DNA of 64,000 bases from Halobaculum gomorrense. GTDB lineage: Archaea > Halobacteriota > Halobacteria > Halobacteriales > Haloferacaceae. Made by a program: the position numbers and the translations under genes. The DNA lies in NCBI RefSeq assembly GCF_900129775.1, contig NZ_FQWV01000001.1, positions 62,001 through 126,000 of the forward strand, in the 5' to 3' direction. The notes beneath the pieces are model-generated. The model saw nothing but the letters and a program-made list of their open reading frames with translations. It ran no database searches and was not told the DNA's origin. This document shows positions 1 through 9,482 of the stretch, piece by piece (position 1 is the stretch's first letter; every line of letters starts with the position of its first letter).

Positions 1-132
1 GGGCCACTCGCGGTCGACCGCGCCGACGACCCGGCCGAACAGGGCGATCGGGTGCACGCGACCCGGCGGCTCCGCGAACGCCGCGTCGAGCGCCGCCGCC
101 AGCCCGACGGCGGCGAGGGCGGTCAGCCCCAT
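1..132 (-). CDS. cbiB: Adenosylcobinamide-phosphate synthase CbiB/CobD, N-terminal part (runs off window)
   Basis: Only the first 44 codons are in the window, read leftwards from an ATG at 132. The start matches the family: a short hydrophobic stretch, then LDAAFAEPPGRVHPIALFG, which fits the conserved LD..GEPP..HPV..FG opening of CbiB. CbiB is an integral membrane enzyme that attaches aminopropanol phosphate to adenosylcobyrate in cobalamin synthesis. The ATG overlaps the end of the upstream HAD gene by 10 bp, so it is the last visible gene of the cobT-cbiA-HAD-cbiB operon. The family call rests on this short stretch and on the context. Confidence 0.8.
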   Translation of the reverse strand, partial: MGLTALAAVGLAAALDAAFAEPPGRVHPIALFGRVVGAVDREWP

Positions 133-818
133 CGCTCCGCGACGACCGACGGCAGTTCCGGAAGCGACGCCTCGCCGACCTCGACGAACTGTGCGCCAGC
201 GTCGGCGGCCCCGCCGTCGGTCTCCGGGTCGTCGCCGACGTGGAGCAGTCGCTCGGCCGGGACGCCGAGGTCGGCGGCGACCGCCTCGAACGCCCGCGTG
301 TCGGGCTTGCGCCACCCGCACTCGACGCTGGGGACCACGGCGTCGAGGTCCCCGGCGTCGACGGCCGACCGCTCCAGCGTCCGTTCGACGAGTCCGGGAA
401 CGCTGCAGTTCGACAGCACGCCCACGGGCCGCTTCTCGGCCAGCGCCGCGACCGTCTCGGCGGCGCCGGATCTGGTCTCGACCGGCCGATCGAACGCCGC
501 GCGGACGGCCACCGCGGTGTCGTCGACGAACGTGCGCGCCTCGCGCTCGGACGCCCGGCTCGCGAGCGCCGCCGCGACGTGGTGGTGTAGGGGGTGCTCG
601 ACTCCCTTCTCATACTCCAGGTGTGGCTCGGCGTACGCGTCGGTCCAGTCGTCGGGGACGACGACGCCCCGCTCGCGGAGCTCGGCGGCGACGGCCGCGG
701 CGGGGTCGTCCGGCGCGTCCGCGTCGACGAGGGTGTCGAACAGGTCGAACGAGACGGCGGCGACGCCGTCGTCGGATCTCTCCTCTGTCCCGGCGTCGAC
801 GGCGCCGCCGGATCCCAT
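123..818 (-). CDS. HAD-superfamily hydrolase in the cobalamin operon
   Basis: 231 residues. HAD motif I is FDLFDTLVDAD (catalytic Asp pair), motif II is near LSNCS, the motif III lysine is in WRKPD, and motif IV is HVGDDPETDG. The length fits a HAD type I phosphatase with a small cap. The gene lies 1 nt after the cbiA stop and overlaps the cbiB start, so it is very probably translated with them. The substrate is not visible. Its position suggests a phosphate-removal step in the cobalamin or nucleotide-loop branch, but a housekeeping phosphatase captured by the operon is equally possible. Confidence 0.85.
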   Translation of the reverse strand: MGSGGAVDAGTEERSDDGVAAVSFDLFDTLVDADAPDDPAAAVAAELRERGVVVPDDWTDAYAEPHLEYEKGVEHPLHHHVAAALASRASEREARTFVDDTAVAVRAAFDRPVETRSGAAETVAALAEKRPVGVLSNCSVPGLVERTLERSAVDAGDLDAVVPSVECGWRKPDTRAFEAVAADLGVPAERLLHVGDDPETDGGAADAGAQFVEVGEASLPELPSVVAERWG

Positions 819-819
819 C

Positions 820-2118
820 TCAGATCGCCTCCAGGAACGCGTCGAACGCGCCGCTCTCGGGGTGAACGTGCGCGTAGGTGCCGAGCGTCCGGTGTTCGGT
901 CAGGCCGTCCAGCCCGTCGGCGATGCCGTCGCCGCGCTCCACCTCGAAGGCGAAGCGGGCGTCGTCGGCCACCTCGGCCGAGGAGTAATGGAACTCGTGA
1001 CCCCGACGGATCTCGCCAGCCCGGGCGGTGAGCGTGTCTCCGCGTGCGCGAAGCTCGACGTGATCGAGCGCCTGATACCGGTCGTGCATTCGCACGTCCG
1101 CCGGGAGGACGCCCGCCATCTCGTGGGTGTCGCCGTCGGCGGTCGTCAGCGTCTCCGCGAGCGCCATCAGCCCGCCGCACTCCCCGAGCACGGGGAGCCC
1201 CTCGGCGGCCCGGTCGGCGAGGTCGTCGAGGGCGTCGCTGTCGGCGAGTGCGGGCGCGTGGAGTTCGGGGTAGCCCCCGGGAAGGTAGACGGCGTCGCAG
1301 TCGGGCAGCGCGTCGCCGCGGGTCGGCGCGAACGTCGCCACCTCGGCGCGCTCCCGGAGGCACTCCAGCGTCGCCGGATACGAGAAGGCGAAGGCGGCGT
1401 CGTCGGCGACGGCGACGCGCTTCCCGGTCGGCGGTCGCGGGTCGCGCTCGGGCGGTCGCGGCGGCTCGCGCGCAAGACCGGCCAGCGCCTCGGCGTCGAG
1501 GTGGTCGGCCGCGGCGTCGAGCGCCTCGATCGGGAGCGGCGACTCATCGCCCATGTGGAGGCCGAGGTGGCGGTCGGGGATCTCCAGGTCCGGGTCCGGC
1601 GGGATCCGACCGAGGTAGGCCATCCCCTCGGGCAGCGCCTCGCAAATGCCCCGTTCGTGGCGCCCGCCGTGGGCGCGCTGGGCGATCACGCCCGCGACCT
1701 CGATGTCGCGGTCCGCGTGGGCGGCGTACTCGCGGAAGCCCAGCGCGGTCGCGGCGACGCTCTCCATCCCCGCCTTCGCGTCGACGACGAGCACGACCGG
1801 CAGGTCGAGCGCCTCGGCGACCATGGCGGTGCTGGAGCCGTCGCCGTCGTACAGGCCCATCACCCCCTCGACTACGCACAGGTCCCCCTCGCCGCGGCGG
1901 TAGTTCCGACGGAGCCCGTCTTCACCCTGTAGCCACGCGTCGAGCGTCCGGGAGGGAGTTCCGGCGACGGCCTCGTGGTGGCTCGGGTCGATGAAGTCCG
2001 GGCCGGCCTTCGCCGGCTGGACCGCGTAGCCGGCGGCGTCGAGCGCCCGGATCGCTGCCAGCGCCGCGACCGTCTTGCCGACCCCGGAGGCGGTGCCGCC
2101 GAGGACGAGCCCCCTCAT
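820..2118 (-). CDS. cbiA: Cobyrinate a,c-diamide synthase CbiA
   Basis: 432 residues from the ATG at 2118; longer upstream reading is antisense to cobT. Residues 1-200 form an ATP-dependent dethiobiotin-synthetase-like domain with P-loop GTASGVGKT near the start and the KAGPDFIDP motif. The C-terminal half is a class I glutamine amidotransferase with the nucleophile Cys in GECGGLM and a His in HEFHYSS. It amidates the a and c side chains of cobyrinate or Ni-sirohydrochlorin-like substrates using glutamine; the archaeal family mostly serves cobalamin synthesis. The start overlaps the cobT stop as ATGA, indicating translational coupling. Confidence 0.93.
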   Translation of the reverse strand: MRGLVLGGTASGVGKTVAALAAIRALDAAGYAVQPAKAGPDFIDPSHHEAVAGTPSRTLDAWLQGEDGLRRNYRRGEGDLCVVEGVMGLYDGDGSSTAMVAEALDLPVVLVVDAKAGMESVAATALGFREYAAHADRDIEVAGVIAQRAHGGRHERGICEALPEGMAYLGRIPPDPDLEIPDRHLGLHMGDESPLPIEALDAAADHLDAEALAGLAREPPRPPERDPRPPTGKRVAVADDAAFAFSYPATLECLRERAEVATFAPTRGDALPDCDAVYLPGGYPELHAPALADSDALDDLADRAAEGLPVLGECGGLMALAETLTTADGDTHEMAGVLPADVRMHDRYQALDHVELRARGDTLTARAGEIRRGHEFHYSSAEVADDARFAFEVERGDGIADGLDGLTEHRTLGTYAHVHPESGAFDAFLEAI

Positions 2119-3167
2119 CGACCGCTCTCGGCCGCGTTCGACGCCTCGGTGGTCGACCCGCTCAGCGCGGGGTGATCGCGCCCCGCGAGCAGGCGGTCGT
2201 ACACGTCGACGATCCGCTCGCGGAGCTCGACCATCGACGCGGACGACTCCTCGACGAGGCTGAGCGCGCCGCCCATGCCGACGCCCTCTTTCGCCTCGCC
2301 GGCGACGTACGCGTCCATCGCGGGGTGATCGACCGCCTCGAACTCGGGGTCGGTGACGACCAACTCGACGTCGAGCGAGTCGGCGAGGCCGGCGATTTCT
2401 GCGGAGTCGTCGGCGGCGACGAACGACGTGGTCGCGAGCGTCAGGGGGGCGTCGACGCCCGCGTGTCGGACGAGCGCTGCGGCGGCCGCGAGCTGCGTCC
2501 CGCCCGCGAGCGTCACTCGGGTGCCCGACTCGACGGCACCCGCGGTCAGGCCGGCGACCGCCGCGAGCACGGGGTCGCCGACGGCCGCGACCGCCCGCAC
2601 CGGGTCGCCGGCGGCGTCGCCCGGCGCGAGCCCGCTTTCGTCCAGCCCCTCGGCGACGACCTCCCGCTTCAGCTCCAGGGGGTTCTCCGGCAGCGACGAC
2701 GACACCGACGGCTCCTCGCCCAGCGCCCGGAGGACGCCGAGCGCAGTCGTCGTCCCGCCCGGAATCGTCTCGCCGATCACGAGCCGGTCGTCGGGGAGCG
2801 CGGCGCCCAACTCCCGCGCCCGTTCGTACGTCTCCTCGGCCCCCGGGACCGCCGCCCGCTCTCGCACGTCCGCACCCGGTGCGTCGCCGACGGCGAGCGC
2901 GGGCGCGCCGGTGCGGCCGGCGATCCCGGCGTCGACGCACACCGCGTCGAACCCGAGCAGCTCCCGGGCGGCCCGGGTGACGACCGCTGGCGTCGGGCAG
3001 CCGCTCGGGCTCACGGGGACGACCGGCGCGAGGACCAACTCGCCGTGGGCCACGATGTCCAGGTCCGCGCCGGGGGTGTGACGCATCAGCTCCGGGTCGG
3101 CGCCGGCGGCGCTGATGCCCGGCACCTCGGCGGTCTCGGTCGTCCCGGCGACGAGGACGACCCTCAC
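2115..3167 (-). CDS. cobT: CobT-like nicotinate-nucleotide-dimethylbenzimidazole phosphoribosyltransferase family protein
   Basis: 350 residues from a GTG at 3167. It belongs to the archaeal CobT-like family (TIGR00303/UPF0284): a glycine-rich core with [20 protein letters not shown] and [10 protein letters not shown]. The family is thought to activate the lower-ligand base for nucleotide-loop assembly; direct biochemistry of archaeal members is limited. It is first in the operon with cbiA, the HAD gene and cbiB. A TATA-like element with an inverted repeat at the expected transcription start lies about 90-115 nt upstream, implying a leader unlike most genes here. Confidence 0.87.
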   Translation of the reverse strand: MRVVLVAGTTETAEVPGISAAGADPELMRHTPGADLDIVAHGELVLAPVVPVSPSGCPTPAVVTRAARELLGFDAVCVDAGIAGRTGAPALAVGDAPGADVRERAAVPGAEETYERARELGAALPDDRLVIGETIPGGTTTALGVLRALGEEPSVSSSLPENPLELKREVVAEGLDESGLAPGDAAGDPVRAVAAVGDPVLAAVAGLTAGAVESGTRVTLAGGTQLAAAAALVRHAGVDAPLTLATTSFVAADDSAEIAGLADSLDVELVVTDPEFEAVDHPAMDAYVAGEAKEGVGMGGALSLVEESSASMVELRERIVDVYDRLLAGRDHPALSGSTTEASNAAESGR

Positions 3168-3246
3168 GCGCGACCCCCCGTCGGTCCGGGGTTCACCATC
3201 GACACCGTCGAGCGGGCTCCGCGATGGATCGCGGGCGACTGTTGCA

Positions 3247-3286
3247 TGTCTCTACGAGACACGGCGCCCGGTATAACAATTATGAG
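3247..3286 (-). promoter_or_regulatory. Putative cobT operon promoter with operator-like inverted repeat
   Basis: Read on the minus strand, a GTTATAC box at about 3280-3286 is followed by a perfect inverted repeat, TGTCTC-N3-GAGACA, at 3247-3261. That is 20-35 nt downstream of the box, where transcription should begin. A repressor bound there would block initiation, and a hairpin in the leader is the alternative reading. The distance to the GTG (about 85-110 nt) leaves an untranslated leader, but no B12-box or other cobalamin-riboswitch consensus was recognised in it. Confidence 0.4.
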
Positions 3287-3352
3287 TGCGCTAGGACAAT
3301 TCTGTTTGAACTGGGTCGGTATCGGCCACGCGTCGCTGCGCTTGGCGCCCGT

Positions 3353-4237
3353 TCACTCCTCCTCGCGCAGCGCTGTCACCATCGGCGAGCCGACCGCGGG
3401 GTCGTCGTTGACGGCGGCGCGGACGCCGAACGCCTCGGCGAGCGCGTCGTCCGAGAGCACCTCGCGGGGGGTTCCCTCCGCGCGGACCTCGCCGCCCGCC
3501 AGGAGGACGAGTCGGTCGCAGACGCGCGCCGCGAGGTTCAGGTCGTGGATCGCCGCGAGGGCGGCTTTCCCCTCGTCGACGACCGCGCGGACGAGTTCGA
3601 GCGTCCGGATCTGGTGGTTGATGTCGAGGCTCGCGGTCGGTTCGTCGAGCAGGAGGCCGGGCGTCTCGGCGGCCAGCGCGCGGGCGAACAGCACGCGCTG
3701 GCGCTCGCCCCCCGACAGCGTTGTCACCGAGCGGTCGGCGAACTCCAGCACCTCAGCGCGCTCCATCGCCCGGCGGATCGCCTCGCGGTCGGCCTCGGTC
3801 GTCGTGCCGAACCGGGAGACGTAGGCGGTGCGTCCCATCTCCACGACCGACTCGACGGGGAACTCGAACGCCGTGTTCGTCTCCTGGGGAACGGTGGCGA
3901 CGCGGCGGGCCACCTCGCGCTGGGACAGCGCTCGGCGGTCGGTGCCGTCGAGTTCGACGGCGCCGCCGTCGATCCCGAGCGTGCCGTTCACGGCGGCGAT
4001 GAGCGTGGTCTTGCCGGCGCCGTTCGGGCCGACGAGCCCCACGAGTTCGCCCCGGTCCACGGAGAGGGAAACACCGTCGAGGACACGCTCGCCGCCCCGG
4101 GCGACGACGAGGTCGCGGACGGCGATCAGCGGCGGCTCGTCGGCGTCGTCGGTGTCGGCGGCGTCGTCACTGTCGCCGATTCCGTCGGGGGCGGCCGCGC
4201 GGTCGTCGCCGCCGCCCGGGTCGCCGTGCTCGCTCAC
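3353..4237 (-). CDS. btuD: Vitamin B12 / siderophore-type ABC transporter ATP-binding protein BtuD
   Basis: 294 residues from a GTG at 4237 that overlaps the btuC stop as GTGA. An acidic, low-complexity N-terminal tail (about residues 1-36) precedes a complete nucleotide-binding domain: Walker A GPNGAGKT (70-77), signature LSGGERQ (174-180), Walker B LLLDEP (195-200) and the H-loop histidine at 231. It powers the BtuC permease. FecCD/BtuCD-type ATPases for iron-siderophores look the same; assignment to B12 comes from the adjoining cobalamin operon and the BtuF neighbour. Confidence 0.88.
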   Translation of the reverse strand: MSEHGDPGGGDDRAAAPDGIGDSDDAADTDDADEPPLIAVRDLVVARGGERVLDGVSLSVDRGELVGLVGPNGAGKTTLIAAVNGTLGIDGGAVELDGTDRRALSQREVARRVATVPQETNTAFEFPVESVVEMGRTAYVSRFGTTTEADREAIRRAMERAEVLEFADRSVTTLSGGERQRVLFARALAAETPGLLLDEPTASLDINHQIRTLELVRAVVDEGKAALAAIHDLNLAARVCDRLVLLAGGEVRAEGTPREVLSDDALAEAFGVRAAVNDDPAVGSPMVTALREEE

Positions 4238-5376
4238 AGGTCGTACACCTCCCGAGTGCGAAGCAGGTACAAGAAGAAGGGCGCACCGGCGGCGGCGGTC
4301 ACGATGCCGACCGGAAGTTCGGCGACGCCCGAGCGCGCGAACGTGTCGGCGGCGACGAGGAAGCTCCCGCCTGCGAGCGCGCTCGTCGGGAGGAGCACCC
4401 GGTGGTCGGGGCCGACAAGCAGGCGGACGCCGTGGGGGACGATGAGCCCGACGAAGCCGATGACGCCGGAGACGGCGACGGCGGCGCCGGTCAGCACAGA
4501 CGAGACGGCAAGCAGCACGCGCTTGCTCCGCTCGGCGTCGACGCCGAGCGCGACGGCGTCGGTCTCCCCGAGCAGCAGGACGTTCAGGTCGCGGGCGTAC
4601 GCGAACAGCACGAGCGTCAAGACGGGGACCACCACGGCGGCGGCCGTCACCTCGGACCAGCTCGCGCCGCTGAGGTGGCCCATCAGCCAGTACGTCACCC
4701 GGCGGATCGACTCGCCCGAGTGGAGCAGTAGATACGAGACCACCGCCCCGAGGAACGTCTGGACCGCGACCCCCGCGAGCAGCAGCGTCGCCACGGGCGT
4801 GCGCCCGTCGCGGCTGGCGATCAGGTAGACGCCGAACCCCGCCGCCAGCGCGCCGCAGAAGGCGGCGATCTGGAGGCCGGCGCCATCGGCGAGCAGCGGG
4901 CGGAGCGGTCCCAGGACCGCGAGCACCGACGCGGGAGCGACGATCCACGAGACGGCGCCCACGGCCGCCCCCGAGGAGACGCCGATGATGCCCGGGTCGG
5001 CCATCGGGTTGCGGAAGAAGCCCTGCATCACCGTGCCGGCGGTGGCGAGGCCGACGCCGACGAACGCCGCCAGCAGGATGCGCGGCAGGCGGACCCGCAT
5101 CACGATCGCGCGGTGCGTCTCCGAGACCGGAAACGCGAACGGGTGCGCGAACTCGACTCGAAGGGGGAGGCCGGCGGTCAGCGGGCCGGCGCCGGCGCCC
5201 GCGATCGCGGCCCACTCGACGCCCACCGGCACCGCGACGGCGTTGGCGACGGCGGCCACCACCGTTCCGGCGGGGATCCGAACTGGCCCCACGCCGGCGC
5301 TCACCGTCACGACCGCGACGAGGAGCGCGAACAGGGCCGCCGAGTAGCCGGCGGTGCGGCGCCACACGCGTGTCAC
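4234..5376 (-). CDS. btuC: BtuC/FecCD-family ABC transporter permease
   Basis: 380 residues from the GTG at 5376, with about ten hydrophobic segments. Family motifs are present: RLPRILLA, the GMxxQ-like [23 protein letters not shown] region, and GFVGLIVPH near the C-terminus. It is the channel subunit for cobalamin (or siderophore) uptake. Translation is coupled to btuD by a GTGA overlap. It is transcribed away from btuF from a shared AT-rich promoter. The GTG is chosen because the TATA element lies about 25-30 nt upstream; longer reading would run into btuF antisense. Confidence 0.9.
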   Translation of the reverse strand: MTRVWRRTAGYSAALFALLVAVVTVSAGVGPVRIPAGTVVAAVANAVAVPVGVEWAAIAGAGAGPLTAGLPLRVEFAHPFAFPVSETHRAIVMRVRLPRILLAAFVGVGLATAGTVMQGFFRNPMADPGIIGVSSGAAVGAVSWIVAPASVLAVLGPLRPLLADGAGLQIAAFCGALAAGFGVYLIASRDGRTPVATLLLAGVAVQTFLGAVVSYLLLHSGESIRRVTYWLMGHLSGASWSEVTAAAVVVPVLTLVLFAYARDLNVLLLGETDAVALGVDAERSKRVLLAVSSVLTGAAVAVSGVIGFVGLIVPHGVRLLVGPDHRVLLPTSALAGGSFLVAADTFARSGVAELPVGIVTAAAGAPFFLYLLRTREVYDL

Positions 5377-5381
5377 GAACG

Positions 5382-5416
5382 CAAAGCCGCTTTGGTTAGG
5401 TAAATATTTATTGTAA
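5382..5416. promoter_or_regulatory. Shared divergent promoter of btuC and btuF, with palindrome
   Basis: The 58-nt gap between the two GTG starts holds one AT-rich block (TAAATATTTATTGTAA, about 5401-5416). It sits 25-35 nt from each start, so it can serve as TATA for both strands with near-leaderless transcripts. A perfect 13-bp palindrome, CAAAGCCGCTTTG (5382-5394), lies between the TATA block and the btuC start. That is a likely repressor site for the permease side. No protein can be assigned to it. Confidence 0.5.
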
Positions 5417-5434
5417 TACCGGGTTCGTCGCCGT

Positions 5435-6652
5435 GTGAACAGAGGACGGACACGGACACTTGCGATAGCACTGCTCGTCGTACTCGCGGGCGTCGTTCCG
5501 GCGGTCGGCGCCGTCGGCGCCGTCGGCGCCACCGCGAGCCCGACGCATGCGGGAGCGACAGCGACCGACGCGGCCGCCGCCATCGGGAGCGACGCCGTCG
5601 CGGCCTCGCGGACCGTACAGGCCGACTGCGGCTTCCCGTACTCGGCTACGGACGCGACCGGGACCGAGGTGACGATCGAGGAGCGCCCCGAGCGGGTGAC
5701 GACGCTGAACCCCAGTGCGGCCCAGACGATGTGGGAGATCGGCGGGAAAGACCAGGTCGTCGGACTCTCGCAGTTCGCGCTGTACCTCGACGGCGCCGAC
5801 TCGCGCACGAACGTCTCCGCGTCGGGCTTCGGCGTCAGCGTCGAGAAGGTCGTCGGCACGAACCCCGACCTGGTGCTCGCGCCGAACGCGACCTCCGTCG
5901 AGACCGTCCAGTCCCTGCGCGACGCGGGGCTGACGGTGTTCCACTTCTCGGGGGCGACGACGATCGCGGACGTGCGCGAGAAGACGACGCTTATCGGTCG
6001 CCTCACGGGCAACTGCGAGGGGGCCGCCGAGGCGAACGCGTGGATGACTGCGAACGTCGAGACGGCGATCGAGGCGACCGCCGGCGCCGAGGACGTGCGC
6101 GTGCTGTACCCGCTCGGCGGCGGCTACATCGCCGGCACCGAGACGTTCATCTCGGCGATGATCCGAGCGGCCGGCGGGGCGAACGTCGCCGCCGAGCGCA
6201 ACCTCACCGGCTACCCGCAGATCAACGACGAGGTCGTGCTCGAACTCGCGCCCGACTACCTCGTCGTCACGGGCTACTCCTCGTACCTCCTCGGACAGGA
6301 GCCGTACGCGAGCACGCCCGCGGTGGAGAACAACAACACGGTGCGCGTGAACCGCAACTGGATGAATCAGCCCGCCCCGCGCTCGGTCGTCATGGCCGTG
6401 CGGACGCTGACCGAGGGCTTCCACCCCGAGGCGGCCGCCGCCGCCGACTTCGAGACGCGCGAGGAGGCCGTCGCCGCGATGGAGACTGCGACGGCGACCG
6501 AGAGCCAGTCGGCCACCGACACGCCCGCGACAACGACCGCGACCGTCGACGACACGCCCGCCGACACCGAGACCTCCGGGCCCGGCTTCGGCGTCGCGCT
6601 CGCGGTGCTGGCGGTGCTCGGCTCCGCGCTGCTGGCGCGTCGCGAGCGGTAG
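5435..6652 (+). CDS. btuF: BtuF-type substrate-binding lipoprotein-like receptor with PGF-CTERM anchor
   Basis: 405 residues from a GTG. There is an N-terminal signal segment (about 1-33) and then a periplasmic-binding fold of the BtuF/FhuD type, with [18 protein letters not shown] and NPDLVLAPN motifs. A Thr/Glu-rich linker follows (about 345-380). The C-terminus is [14 protein letters not shown]... plus a basic tail (383-405), a PGF-CTERM signal. In haloarchaea such proteins are processed by an archaeosortase and lipid-anchored outside the cell. It captures cobalamin (or a related metal chelate) for BtuC/BtuD, transcribed divergently next door. Confidence 0.88.
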   Translation: MNRGRTRTLAIALLVVLAGVVPAVGAVGAVGATASPTHAGATATDAAAAIGSDAVAASRTVQADCGFPYSATDATGTEVTIEERPERVTTLNPSAAQTMWEIGGKDQVVGLSQFALYLDGADSRTNVSASGFGVSVEKVVGTNPDLVLAPNATSVETVQSLRDAGLTVFHFSGATTIADVREKTTLIGRLTGNCEGAAEANAWMTANVETAIEATAGAEDVRVLYPLGGGYIAGTETFISAMIRAAGGANVAAERNLTGYPQINDEVVLELAPDYLVVTGYSSYLLGQEPYASTPAVENNNTVRVNRNWMNQPAPRSVVMAVRTLTEGFHPEAAAAADFETREEAVAAMETATATESQSATDTPATTTATVDDTPADTETSGPGFGVALAVLAVLGSALLARRER

Positions 6653-6721
6653 GTCACGGGCGCGACGCGCCGACCGACCGAGTCGCGCGGTTTTATTTTC
6701 GCCACGAGCGATCGCCCGAGC

Positions 6722-7156
6722 ATGAGCGCGAGCCCCGCACAGCGCCTCCGCGAGAACCTCACCGGTGTCGTGAGCACGGCCGTCACCGGGATCTGGCTGG
6801 CGGCCATGTTCACCGGACAGGACTGGTGGCTCGCGGCGCTGCTGTTCGGCTACGTCGTCGTCGTGCCGGTCACGGCGATGCTGTTCGGCGACGAGGATGA
6901 CGTCGAGGAGTGGTGGGACGGCGCCGACGAACACGCCGAACAGTCCCGAGCGGGGCCGGAGGACGAGGACACCACCGACGCGCTCGACACCCTCCGCGAC
7001 CGCTACGCCCGCGGCGACCTCACCGACGAGCAGTTCGAACGCAAGCTGGAGCGGCTGCTGGAGTCGGAGTCGCTGGAGGACGTGGCGGACCGCGCCGCGC
7101 GCGAGCGCCGGGCGGCCGACCACGAGCACGACTCGCGCGAGGCCGAGCGGGAGTGA
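6722..7156 (+). CDS. SHOCT-domain membrane protein
   Basis: 144 residues. Two hydrophobic segments (about 15-32 and 36-54) are followed by an acidic linker and a SHOCT motif near residues 88-116 (DALDTLRDRYARGDLTDEQF). SHOCT domains are short oligomerisation modules often found at the ends of membrane proteins. The function is unknown. A TATA-like TTTTATTTT at 6691-6699 stands 23-31 nt before the ATG, so the transcript is probably leaderless and the gene separate from btuF. Confidence 0.82.
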   Translation: MSASPAQRLRENLTGVVSTAVTGIWLAAMFTGQDWWLAALLFGYVVVVPVTAMLFGDEDDVEEWWDGADEHAEQSRAGPEDEDTTDALDTLRDRYARGDLTDEQFERKLERLLESESLEDVADRAARERRAADHEHDSREAERE

Positions 7157-7240
7157 CGCGACCGCGCGGGCGACGGGCGGAGTCGGGTCCGGCCGCCCGC
7201 CGATGGCACCCTTTTTCCGCGCGGGCGCCGCCCCTCCGGT

Positions 7241-7522
7241 ATGGTCGAGAACGTCCTCTACCCCGCGTACTTCGACGCGGCGCGCACCCGTTCCGAGGGG
7301 CGACGCGTCCCCGGGGACCTCGCGGTGTCGGAGCCGACGGTCGACGAGATCGCAAAGGCCGTCCAGCAGGTCGGCTACGACGCGAGGATCGAACGCGACA
7401 CGACGTACAGCCGGGAGTACGAGCCCCGCGGGTCCGTGATCGTCACGGGCACCGACGAGACCGCCAAGAACGACCTCGTGCAGGCAGTCGGCGCCTACCT
7501 CGGCGTCATCCGCGGGGACTGA
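7241..7522 (+). CDS. srp19: Signal recognition particle 19 kDa protein
   Basis: 93 residues, the normal size for archaeal SRP19. The N-terminus [20 protein letters not shown] matches the conserved W/YPxYxDxxRTxxEGRRVP block that contacts helices 6 and 8 of 7S RNA, and a KNDLVQ segment lies near the C-terminus. SRP19 primes 7S RNA for binding SRP54. The gene lies 27 nt before the Gar1 gene, a common euryarchaeal pairing. A CTTTTT element about 25-30 nt upstream is the likely TATA box. Confidence 0.94.
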   Translation: MVENVLYPAYFDAARTRSEGRRVPGDLAVSEPTVDEIAKAVQQVGYDARIERDTTYSREYEPRGSVIVTGTDETAKNDLVQAVGAYLGVIRGD

Positions 7523-7549
7523 GACGGTGACTGACGCGGTGACGGACCA

Positions 7550-7780
7550 ATGAAGCGCGTCGGCGAGGTAGTCCGGACGGCGCAGGGGCTCGCGGTCGTG
7601 CGCGTCCCCGAGGGCGCCGACCCCGCGCGCGTCGGCAGCGAGGTCGTGGACGAGTCGCTCTCGACGGTCGGGCGCGTCGTCGACGTGTTCGGCCCGGTCG
7701 AGCGCCCCTACGTCGCGGTGTCGCCGACGGACCGCTCGCGGTTGACTGCGCTGCTCGGCGCGAAGCTGTACGCGCGGTAG
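7550..7780 (+). CDS. gar1: H/ACA ribonucleoprotein subunit Gar1
   Basis: 76 residues forming a single small beta-barrel, as in archaeal Gar1 without the GAR tails of eukaryotes. Recognisable elements are RVGEVVRTAQGLAVVR, the VGRVVDVFGPVERPYVAV core and the KLYAR end. It joins Cbf5, Nop10 and L7Ae in H/ACA guide RNPs that pseudouridylate rRNA and helps turnover by binding the Cbf5 thumb loop. It follows srp19 closely and is probably in the same transcript. Confidence 0.93.
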   Translation: MKRVGEVVRTAQGLAVVRVPEGADPARVGSEVVDESLSTVGRVVDVFGPVERPYVAVSPTDRSRLTALLGAKLYAR

Positions 7781-7863
7781 GGCGCCGTCCTCGTCGTCGG
7801 CCCCGCCCCCCCATGACCGTCCCGTCAGGCTTTACCTCCGGGGTCGCAAACCCCGGTTCAACG

Positions 7864-9381
7864 ATGGCACGAGCAGCCGAACGGGCCGAGTTGGTGCCCG
7901 TCATCGGGCTGGAGGTCCACGTCCAGCTCGAGACGGACACCAAGATCTTCTGCGGGTGTTCCACCGAGCCCGCCGACGACGAGGAGCCCAACACGCGCGT
8001 CTGCCCCACCTGTCTCGGGCTCCCGGGAGCCCTCCCGGTGTGCAACGAGGCGGCCGTCGAGGCCGCTGTCAAGGTGGGGAAGGCGCTCGACGCCGACATC
8101 CCCGAGGAGACGCGGTTCCATCGGAAGAACTACTACTACCCCGACCTCCCAAAGAACTTTCAGATCACCCAGTACGACGCGCCGCTGTGTGCTGACGGCG
8201 AACTCGAGTTCTCCCACGAGGGCACTCGGCGGACGGTGAACGTCCGCCGGGCGCACTTGGAGGAGGACCCCGGCAGCCTCCGACACGTCCGCGAGGGGCC
8301 GGCGGACCTGGACGTGCGTACCACCTCGGTCGACCGCGCGGACTACTCGCTGATCGACTACAACCGCGCCGGCACGCCGCTGATGGAGGTGGTGACGGAG
8401 CCGGACTTCCGTGACCCCAGGGAGGTACGCGCGTTCCTGGAGAAGCTCGAGGAGGTGCTGGAGTACCTCGGCGTGTTCGACGCCGGTCGCGACGGCAGCC
8501 TCCGCATCGACGCGAACCTCTCGATGATCGAGGCCGGCGAGGTCGGCGACGACGGCGCCATCGACGAGGACGTTCTGGAGTCCGCCAACCGCACGGAGGT
8601 CAAGAACATCTCCAGCCACAAGGGCGCCGAGCAGGCGCTGAGCTACGAGCGAAACCGTCAGGAGAACCTCATCAAGCGCGGGAAGGCCGTCGAACAGGAG
8701 ACGCGCCACTTCAACGAGACGCACGGCAACACCGTCTCGATGCGCTCGAAGGAAGAGGAGAAGGACTACCGCTACTTCGGGGAGGCCGACCTTCCAGCCC
8801 TGCAGGTGTCCGACTGGAAGGAGCGCATCGCCATCCCGGAGCTGCCGGACGCTCGCCGCGAGCGCTTCCGCGGAGCGTACGGGCTCGACGCGGAGGCCGC
8901 CTCGAAGCTGACCTCCCGGAAGGCGGTCGCCGACTTCTACGAGCAGGTCGCCGAGGAGTTCGATCCCGACCTCGCCGCGGCGTGGGTCGCGGACACCCTG
9001 CTCGGGGAACTCAACTACCGCGACATGGCCGTCGAGGACGTGACCGACCGCCTCGACGAGTTCACCCGCCTGATCGAGCTGGTTGCGACCGAGGAGGTCA
9101 CCACGAAGAACGCCGAGGAGGTCGTCCTCCGGACGATGCTCGACGAGGGGCTGACCCCCGACGAGGTCATCGAGCGGGAGGGACTGGGCACCGCCGCCGC
9201 CGACGAGGTCGCGGCGGCGGTCGCGGAGGCCATCGACGAGAACCCCGACGCGGTCGAGGACTACCACGCCGGCGAGGGCGGCGCGATCAACTTCCTCGTC
9301 GGGCAGGTGATGCAGAAGACGGGCGGCTCCGCGGACCCCGGCGACGTGAACGCGATGCTTCGCGAGCGACTGGACGGGTAG
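7864..9381 (+). CDS. gatB: Aspartyl/glutamyl-tRNA(Asn/Gln) amidotransferase subunit B
   Basis: 505 residues, full length for GatB. The N-terminal catalytic cradle begins VPVIGLEVHVQLET, followed by CPTCLGLPG and the KNYYYPDLPKNFQITQYD block. The C-terminal GatB/YqeY domain ends the protein. It amidates misacylated Asp-tRNA(Asn) or Glu-tRNA(Gln) with GatA and GatC. The ATG at 7864 is preferred to an in-frame ATG at 7813, because a CTTTACC box at 7830-7836 would put transcription start between them. The aspS-type gene at 20041 supplies the misacylated substrate. GatA/GatC are not in the window. Confidence 0.95.
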   Translation: MARAAERAELVPVIGLEVHVQLETDTKIFCGCSTEPADDEEPNTRVCPTCLGLPGALPVCNEAAVEAAVKVGKALDADIPEETRFHRKNYYYPDLPKNFQITQYDAPLCADGELEFSHEGTRRTVNVRRAHLEEDPGSLRHVREGPADLDVRTTSVDRADYSLIDYNRAGTPLMEVVTEPDFRDPREVRAFLEKLEEVLEYLGVFDAGRDGSLRIDANLSMIEAGEVGDDGAIDEDVLESANRTEVKNISSHKGAEQALSYERNRQENLIKRGKAVEQETRHFNETHGNTVSMRSKEEEKDYRYFGEADLPALQVSDWKERIAIPELPDARRERFRGAYGLDAEAASKLTSRKAVADFYEQVAEEFDPDLAAAWVADTLLGELNYRDMAVEDVTDRLDEFTRLIELVATEEVTTKNAEEVVLRTMLDEGLTPDEVIEREGLGTAAADEVAAAVAEAIDENPDAVEDYHAGEGGAINFLVGQVMQKTGGSADPGDVNAMLRERLDG

Positions 9382-9482
9382 GCGGCGGTGTCCCCGCCGA
9401 CCGCGCCGCCCGACGCGGGATGCAAAGGGTGATGCGGAACGCGCCCGGCGCGGCGGTCCTCCGGGAGGAGTAGCCCTCCCGA

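Noticed and set aside
3168-3352. Cobalamin riboswitch before cobT
   Set aside because: No B12-box or long conserved leader fold was visible; a simple inverted repeat explains the only structure.
7858-9267. Long open frame on the minus strand opposite gatB (469 codons)
   Set aside because: GC-rich haloarchaeal genes produce long antisense frames. The translation is Leu/Arg/Val-rich with no motif, while the plus strand holds a complete GatB.
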